Positions 58,650 to 64,000 of a stretch of 64,000 nt of DNA are shown here, one piece after another; the stretch's first letter is position 1, and every line of letters starts with the position of its first letter. The DNA comes from Golubevia sp. BC0850. Lineage: Eukaryota; Basidiomycota; Exobasidiomycetes; Golubeviales; Golubeviaceae. The position numbers and the translations under genes were made by a program. The notes below the pieces were generated by a model, which ran no database searches, had not been told where the DNA came from, and was given only the letters and a program-made list of their open reading frames with translations. Location of the stretch: assembly GCA_012976225.1 (NCBI GenBank), contig JAAVVG010000007.1, positions 620,001 through 684,000 on the forward strand, read 5' to 3'.

Positions 58650-60616
58650 CTAGTGCCCCCCAATCTTATTAGGGTAAGACATTCCGGCATTCCCAATACC
58701 CCTTGGACCGAAGAACTATTGAAGGAAAGGGAATTAACAAAGAAAAATCAGTACTCTCCCTTTTCGCCCTTTCCGCTTCCTCAATTTCTAATCTTCCTTC
58801 CCTAGATCTCGAACCTCCTTCTTTCAACCTCTTTAACTTCGTCTAAGCTAACTCACCTTAGCATAACAAGTTCTGCAAAACACATTTGAATCATCACCTC
58901 CTCTAATCCTTTTAACACTTGCAGCTTCAGCGGCACTTGGAGGACCTTCTTCCAATTTCCCAGCTTCCAAAGTAGTAGAACAAGAATCGCATCTCAAACA
59001 AGCTCTATGCCATCTTCGACCTGCTGCTGTTCTTTGTTCTGCGAAATCTGTTAGAATCGCCGGGTGGGAAGGAAATGCAATTAAAAAAAACCAAGTGGAG
59101 TCGAAAAAGTCAGAATTAGTTTCAGGGCAAATGATAATCTCTTCTCCCTTCTTTTCGAGAGATTAAATTCAAGCAAAGAGAGGGGCAAAGGGCGGAAAGA
59201 GTTTTGAAGAGAAGAGAACGAAGAACAGAGTAATACTCACAAACCGCCTTTTCACATCTAGCACAAAGTGGAGTTCCACCAGCTGCAGCAGCAATACTAC
59301 TTCCCAATCCTAATTTGCCAATCCCACTTGTAATTTGATCTGCAGAAACTCCATAAACAGGTGCATGACTCAAAGGTGCAGGAGATGAAATCTTAGCGGT
59401 ATGATTCGCTCCTTTCAAATTTGCACGTTTTGGTTCTGGAAGTCCTCCTCCAGTTGAGACTCTTCCTATTGTAGCTGAAGTTGAAGTTGAGGCATGCGAT
59501 GATGGAGGGGGATAAGAAGAGTTAGAAGAGGAAGGGGAACAGGGATTTGAAGAGGAGGTAGTGGACGAAGGAAATGAAATTGGATTATGACTAGCATTTG
59601 AACCTAAACTTTGACGATATTCATTAGAACCAGCTTTCAAAGATTTCGGATTTCCAGAATTGTTTTCAGGTCTTGAATATAAGGAGAGTCTTTCTTTTTC
59701 TAATCTTCTTTTCTCTCTTTCTGATTCTCTGATGGATTCATCCCATCCTAAGTCTTCTTCTTCTACAACTTCCTCTTCTAAATGAGTTCCATTTCCATTT
59801 CTCTTTCCATTTCCATTGGCATTTCCGTTGAACTTCTCTTCTGTTTCTGTCGGTGCTGTTACTGATTCTGACGAGCGACCTCCAGAAACCGCTTCATCTA
59901 AAGACCTAACATTTTGACTTATCGTATGATCTCTTGAATTCAAAGACAACCCGCTTGTTTTGGAAGGAGGAGTTAGAGGTTGATTCCTAGTAGAAGTCAT
60001 TGAAGATGAAGCAACCCCGGAGACCCCATCCGCCCCATTACTCCCACCTCTACCAGTAACTCTAATGACCGGAACCTCCTCTTGTAAATCCAATGAACCC
60101 CTCTCTCTATCCTCGTTTGCATTAGATTTAGACCAAGAGGGTTTTGAAGAATGACTTGTTGGTGTCGTTCGATAAGAGGTTGGACTGATTGGACCAGAAG
60201 TTGTATTGGCCATCGACGCCGTCGCCGTCCTTGAAGGACTGAAAGAATTGTTTGGGATTGTTGGATTTAAAGGTACTGCGACAGAGAAACCACCTTTGCC
60301 TGTACCCAAATGAGCTCTATGACAATTCTTACAAAAAGGTTGACCTTCATGTTCTAAAAGTAAAGTTGAATCTAACCTTTTGTTACACGCTATACAGGTT
60401 AAACAGGTTTTGTGATAGGGTAAGGAAGAAGGTCCAATCACCTGAAGGAAAGAGTGATAGTGGAGAGTGGAGAGTGTTGTTGTCAGGATGGTGTGCTGTG
60501 CTCTGCTGGAGAAGAAGAGAGAGAGATTGAGTGAATCAACTTACCTGTTCAGCTAAATAAACTGATTTCTCACATCTTGCACATGTAGGCGCTTGGATTC
60601 CAAACCTAGGCGGCAT
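58650..60616 (-). CDS. two-LIM-domain protein (CRP/MLP-like)
   Basis: Four exons (60545-60616, 59241-60441, 58857-59047, 58650-58715) give about 509 aa. LIM1 lies right at the N terminus: CARCEKSVYLAEQ, then YHKTCLTCIACNKRLDST and FCKNCHRAHLGTGKGGF. A linker of about 340 residues rich in Ser/Thr/Pro follows. LIM2 comes at the end: CARCEKAVYFAEQRTAA, RWHRACLRCDSCSTTL, a 25-residue insert (EEGPPSAAEAASVKR region), FCRTCYAK and the family tail FFGPRGIGNAG. The zinc ligands of both fingers are complete. LIM proteins of this layout bind actin structures or signalling partners. Fungal relatives are linked to polarity and Rho signalling, but the role here is inferred. It is divergent from TAF9 across 107 bp. 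Confidence 0.9.
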
Positions 60617-60723
60617 GATAGGATGAGCAGGTAGGAGTGTTGGTAGTGTTGTGTTAGAGCAAGAGGTCTATAGCCTCGCTTTGCCTCTTGACTTTTACCC
60701 ATCCAATAGCTTAAAATTGCAAG
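60617..60723. promoter_or_regulatory. 107-bp bidirectional promoter, LIM gene and TAF9
   Basis: The ATGs of the minus-strand LIM gene and plus-strand TAF9 are 107 bp apart. ATCCAATAGC near 60,701 gives a CCAAT box for the plus side. No TATA box is seen. Confidence 0.6.
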
Positions 60724-61930
60724 ATGCCCTCAGCAACGAATACGACGACGAATCAAGCATCAACAACAAATTCTGATAACCTTCAACCGCCAATTCCTAG
60801 AGATGCAAGGTTGGTAGCTCTAATTCTAGCCAGCATGGGAATTCAAGATTGTGAACCGGCCGTTCTTATTCAATTGTTGGAATTCGCTCATAGTAAGTAG
60901 TAGTCACCAGTAGAAGACCAGATTCAGAGATGGTTCAGTAGGTTTGGGGAACTTTTGTCTAGTGGAAGAAAGAGGGATCGTAGAGGCAGAAGGAAAGGAT
61001 CAGGATGGATAAGAGCTCGATAGCTTCCTCTCAACACTTCATCACTTCCTTAGTAACTCATTTGAGGCTTTCAAGATGATTCATGGCCTATCATCCATGT
61101 GATTTAGGGATGTCGATCAAGGGGGACCGGATTTAAAAAGTGGCATGCCTTCCCATTCTCACGCTTCAATCTTCCATCTCCCTTCTCACCTCATGTCCAC
61201 TTCCTTCACTCCAGAATATACCCACGACGTACTATCAGACGCTTTAGTCTATGCAGACCACGCCTCCTCACGTCAAGGTGGAACTCAAATCTCTCTAGAA
61301 GACGTTCAATTAGCAGTTCAAAGTAGAGTCAATTATAGTTTCACAACTCCTCCTCCAAAAGAAGTTAGTATCCCCTATCCATTCCTCCAAGAACCTTCAG
61401 GATTTAAAGCGAAAGAATGCGGATCCGGTTCTTTATAGCTTGAGAGATCGCTGACCTTTCTACTTCTCCTCACCCTTTTCGTCTCCTTCTCTTCCGATGA
61501 TCTATCTCCATTTCCTTCTTGAAATCAGATGTTACTGTCATTAGCTGATTCACTCAACAGAGTTCCACTCCCACCAATCTCAGAAGGCGTCTCTTTAAGA
61601 CTTCCGCCTCCAAAACATTGTTTAACAAATGTTAATTTCTCTATCATACCGGATGAACTTCCTGAAAGGAGAGTTAGAGAGAAACCTTCCGAACAAAATC
61701 AGAATCGAGAACAGTCTCAATTTCAAGGCGAAGTTGGTGGAAGGATAGGAGCAGAAGATGATGATTATGATGATGAGATGACTGATGGAACTGGAACGGG
61801 GACGGCTGGTGGAAATGGAATGGGAAGTGGAATGGGTGTTGGAGGGATAAGTGGGAATGGGATTGGGAATGGAGTTGGGGAACAGAGAGGTACTAAGAGA
61901 AGTTTGGAAGAGGATGAAGATTATGATTAG
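60724..61930 (+). CDS. TAF9: TFIID/SAGA subunit TAF9
   Basis: Three exons (60724-60892, 61215-61363, 61529-61930) give 239 aa. After a short N terminus (MPSATNTTTNQASTT) comes the H3-like histone fold: IPRDARLVALILASMGIQDC, EPAVLIQLLEFAH, then YTHDVLSDALVYADHA and ISLEDVQLAVQSRVNYSF. This is the fold that pairs with TAF6. The conserved follow-on SLADSLNRVPLPPI, LPPPKHCLTNVNFSI and IIPDEL are diagnostic of TAF9. The tail is Gly/Met-rich with an acidic stretch and ends EEDEDYD. It works in the nucleus in both TFIID and SAGA. RPB11 is another Pol II factor in the same window, but not adjacent. Confidence 0.93.
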
Positions 61931-62608
61931 AGGGGAGCGTTGACTTTGTAATTGTATTTCTAGCAAGATTGGGTTCGCAACATGCTTTCTGGGACTTTTG
62001 ATTAGAGAGAAAAAACTGCTTTCTTTGAGGGTTTTTGAATCTCTAGTTGTCGGCTCCGTACAGAAAGCTCCAGGTCCGTCGTCTCGGAATGGAAAACGAG
62101 ACGCAAGATTTTACAGACAGCAATAAAAGCGGTGATCAAAAAAGCTTTCACAAAACCTTTTTTGTTTAGATTGAAGCTAAAATTGAAATCTTCTAAGTGT
62201 AACGAGGTTGAGCTCAAGATCAACCCAGCTCGGTGAAATCTAGAAAAGAAACAAAAAGTTTCTGGATTGGGATGGCGCGCAGCCCATCAGAACTTTACGC
62301 TGAGAGTGAGTAGAAGCAACGTAGTAAGGAATAATTCTTTCAACATGAAGAGAAAATTAAGAGAAAATGAGGACAGAAGCTAGGGAGAAATGGTCCAAGA
62401 GAGAGATGTTACCAGAGCTTACACGCACCCCTGATTTCGTAGCCAAGCTTTTCTCACTTCCCCTGGCTGACGAACCTCCTTATGCCACGCAGCTGGACTC
62501 ACGCCTTGACTTACCTTTCCACTCAAAGTAAAACGACTAAAAGAGCGACTGAAGGCAAGACTTCTGTCTCTTTGAGTAAGTAGGACCAGATCACAGATGG
62601 AGATCCCC
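61931..62608. other. intergenic between TAF9 and the minus-strand gene
   Basis: Convergent 3' flanks. It could include a 3' exon of the minus-strand gene, but I see no clear continuation. Confidence 0.4.
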
Positions 62609-63603
62609 TCAAGAATCTCCAAACAGACTCTTTCTTACAGGATGAAAAGAGACCTTTGTTGGCGATTGAAACGATACAATTACAAAAGAATGAAGGTGAG
62701 AATGAGAATGAGAAGGAGTCTGAGAGGAATAATGACATGACCTGAGAGATAGAGCTGAGAACGAACACAAATCGGTCAAATCAATTGCCTTCTCTTTACT
62801 GGATTCCGCACCAGAGCGAGTCTTCTTCTTGAAAGGCTTGACATCTTCTTCACCATCATCAATGACCACGACAGCATTATTCGCTTTACGTTTTCCAGCT
62901 GCATTTGAACCTTCAGCTTGATCACCCGCTTTCTCTCTTGTGTTTGAAGTTGAAGGTTTGATATCTTCGACCTCCTTTTCTGCTGTCATTGGGGCTTCTT
63001 GTAGAATGTTTGCGAGAGCCAAGGCTTGTCTAGTACGGTTTGAAGATGATGTGATAAGATGGATAGGAGGAGTTGGTGTAAAACTTGCTCCAGATGGGAT
63101 TGTTGTTCGAAGGAACTTCTGGCGCCTACTAGAGTTACCATTTTGGAGCGTCTAGTATTAATTGTGAAAGAGAAGGGAGGAAGATAGGCGAGTCAAAGGC
63201 AAGGTCGGCAATGAGAGAAAGTCTTGAATCGTAGACTTACTCGTGGATTTTCGCTTGGCTTGCAGAGCCAGGGTACGAGGCGACGGCGGGCTCCGCTTGA
63301 CGACCACCTGCGAACTTTATCTCCAACTGTCCCTGGTTAGCGAGGGCAAGGAAAAGAACAGAAGAATGGTCAAACGGTGAAGGTAGTGTGATTCCACGAA
63401 TCGCGAACTCTCGCTTTATCATCTTCTTCTGTCCCATTCAGCGACTCCTAACTTCTGCTACATACTCACTAATTTCAACAGATACTCTTGGGATACTCTT
63501 GGTCTCTGTTGCAGTCGTCGTTGTCGTCGGTCAGTTCCAGAGCCCCGAATTGCAACCCTTGAGAAGTAATGGCGCTCACTTCTTTGGAAGAGACGATGTC
63601 CAT
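62609..63603 (-). CDS. uncharacterised nuclear-type protein with SUMO-interacting-like motifs
   Basis: I do not recognise the family. The best path starts MDIVSSKE (63580-63603), then RPRVSQEYLLKL (63470-63505) and GQLEIKFAGGRQAEPAVASY (63241-63332), all with GT-AG borders and agreeing phases. A fourth exon runs from about 63128 to at least 62765, with LRTTIPSGASFTPTPPIHL and ALALANILQEAPM, and then a charged part. There, KANNAVVVIDDGEEDVKPF and SKEKAIDLTDL hold two stretches (VVVIDDGEED and AIDLTD) that look like SUMO-interacting motifs, next to a basic KPFKKKTR. The acceptor before exon 4 is ambiguous because another frame is also open. After DLTDL the frame continues to 62609 in weaker sequence. 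No RING finger is seen. Confidence 0.4.
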
Positions 63604-64000
63604 CCTCTTTGCATTGGATCGGCAGCATTTTCCTTGAAACGAAGGTATTGTCGCAATAGAAGAAAACACTTGTATCATAAGCAAAAGGCTGAGTTGGGGG
63701 GCAAGGGGAAGAGAGGGTCAGACTCAAGGCTCAAGAATTAGCATTGAAGGCTAAGTCACTGGAGCTTCACAGCAGAGAGAGAAGTGAAATCCTAAAGTAG
63801 TCTCCAGGTCTTGGGGGTGTTGAGAGAGAAGGGAGCGGGTGGGAGGTGAGATAAGGTCTTAAACCCTGCTGCCCTGCTACCTCCTTTTGCAGGTTCTTAG
63901 GTTGATCAGGAAAAGATATAAATTGCAATTTCTGTCTTTGATTTGCAGAAAAGGGAGGAATCGACATTGTCCTTTCTTTGGCCACATCGAAATCATTCTA
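63604..64000. other. right edge of the window, no gene recognised
   Basis: This holds the upstream region of the minus-strand gene starting at 63603. A minus-strand open frame at 63767-63985 has no recognisable content. Confidence 0.35.

Noticed and set aside
58587-58805. Small plus-strand open frame near the LIM gene
   Set aside because: It overlaps the last, well-supported LIM exon on the opposite strand and has no recognisable content.

Overview
The window is nuclear DNA of a fungus, most likely a basidiomycete. Genes sit close together on both strands and are split by many short GT-AG introns (about 50-300 nt, up to about 760 nt in ribosomal-protein genes). The gene set fits: a large NST1, a DH-PH-FYVE RhoGEF of the Don1/FGD type, an SKN1/KRE6 glucan-synthesis protein, and a secreted pectin lyase that suggests contact with plant material. 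I cannot place it below phylum with confidence. I recognise no transposon, virus-like element, tRNA, rRNA or CRISPR array.

Left part (1-9.5 kb): poorly recognisable minus-strand genes around an orphan plus-strand fragment of phosphoribosylanthranilate isomerase (the C-terminal domain of TRP1), then a large Gln/Ser-rich nuclear protein. Between 9.9 and 20.7 kb lies a plus-strand block of translation and ribosome genes: an atypical eIF4E-family cap-binding protein, eL14, the 60S maturation factor REI1 and the ubiquitin-eL40 fusion, whose start codon is split by an intron. Between 21.7 and 36.2 kb lies a minus-strand block: DH-PH-FYVE RhoGEF, a Rho2-like GTPase and NST1.

From 36.6 to 49.3 kb come a small conserved fungal protein with a 15-nt exon, a Dal5/TNA1-type MFS carrier, mitochondrial uS19m, adenylosuccinate lyase (ADE13), a metal-dependent amidohydrolase, a secreted beta-rich protein and RPB11. 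From 50.3 to 64 kb come SKN1/KRE6 (17 exons, four of them 6-20 nt), pectin lyase (one 10-nt exon), a two-LIM protein, TAF9 and an uncharacterised protein with SUMO-interacting-like motifs.

The most striking theme is microexons. At least three separate genes need exons of 6-20 nt to restore well-conserved domain sequence, and one start codon is interrupted by an intron. Gene models from automated finders are likely to be wrong at these places. A second theme is compact divergent promoters: uS19m/ADE13 (100 bp) and LIM/TAF9 (107 bp). All exon borders given here were read by eye from splice consensus, reading phase and family conservation, without transcript data.
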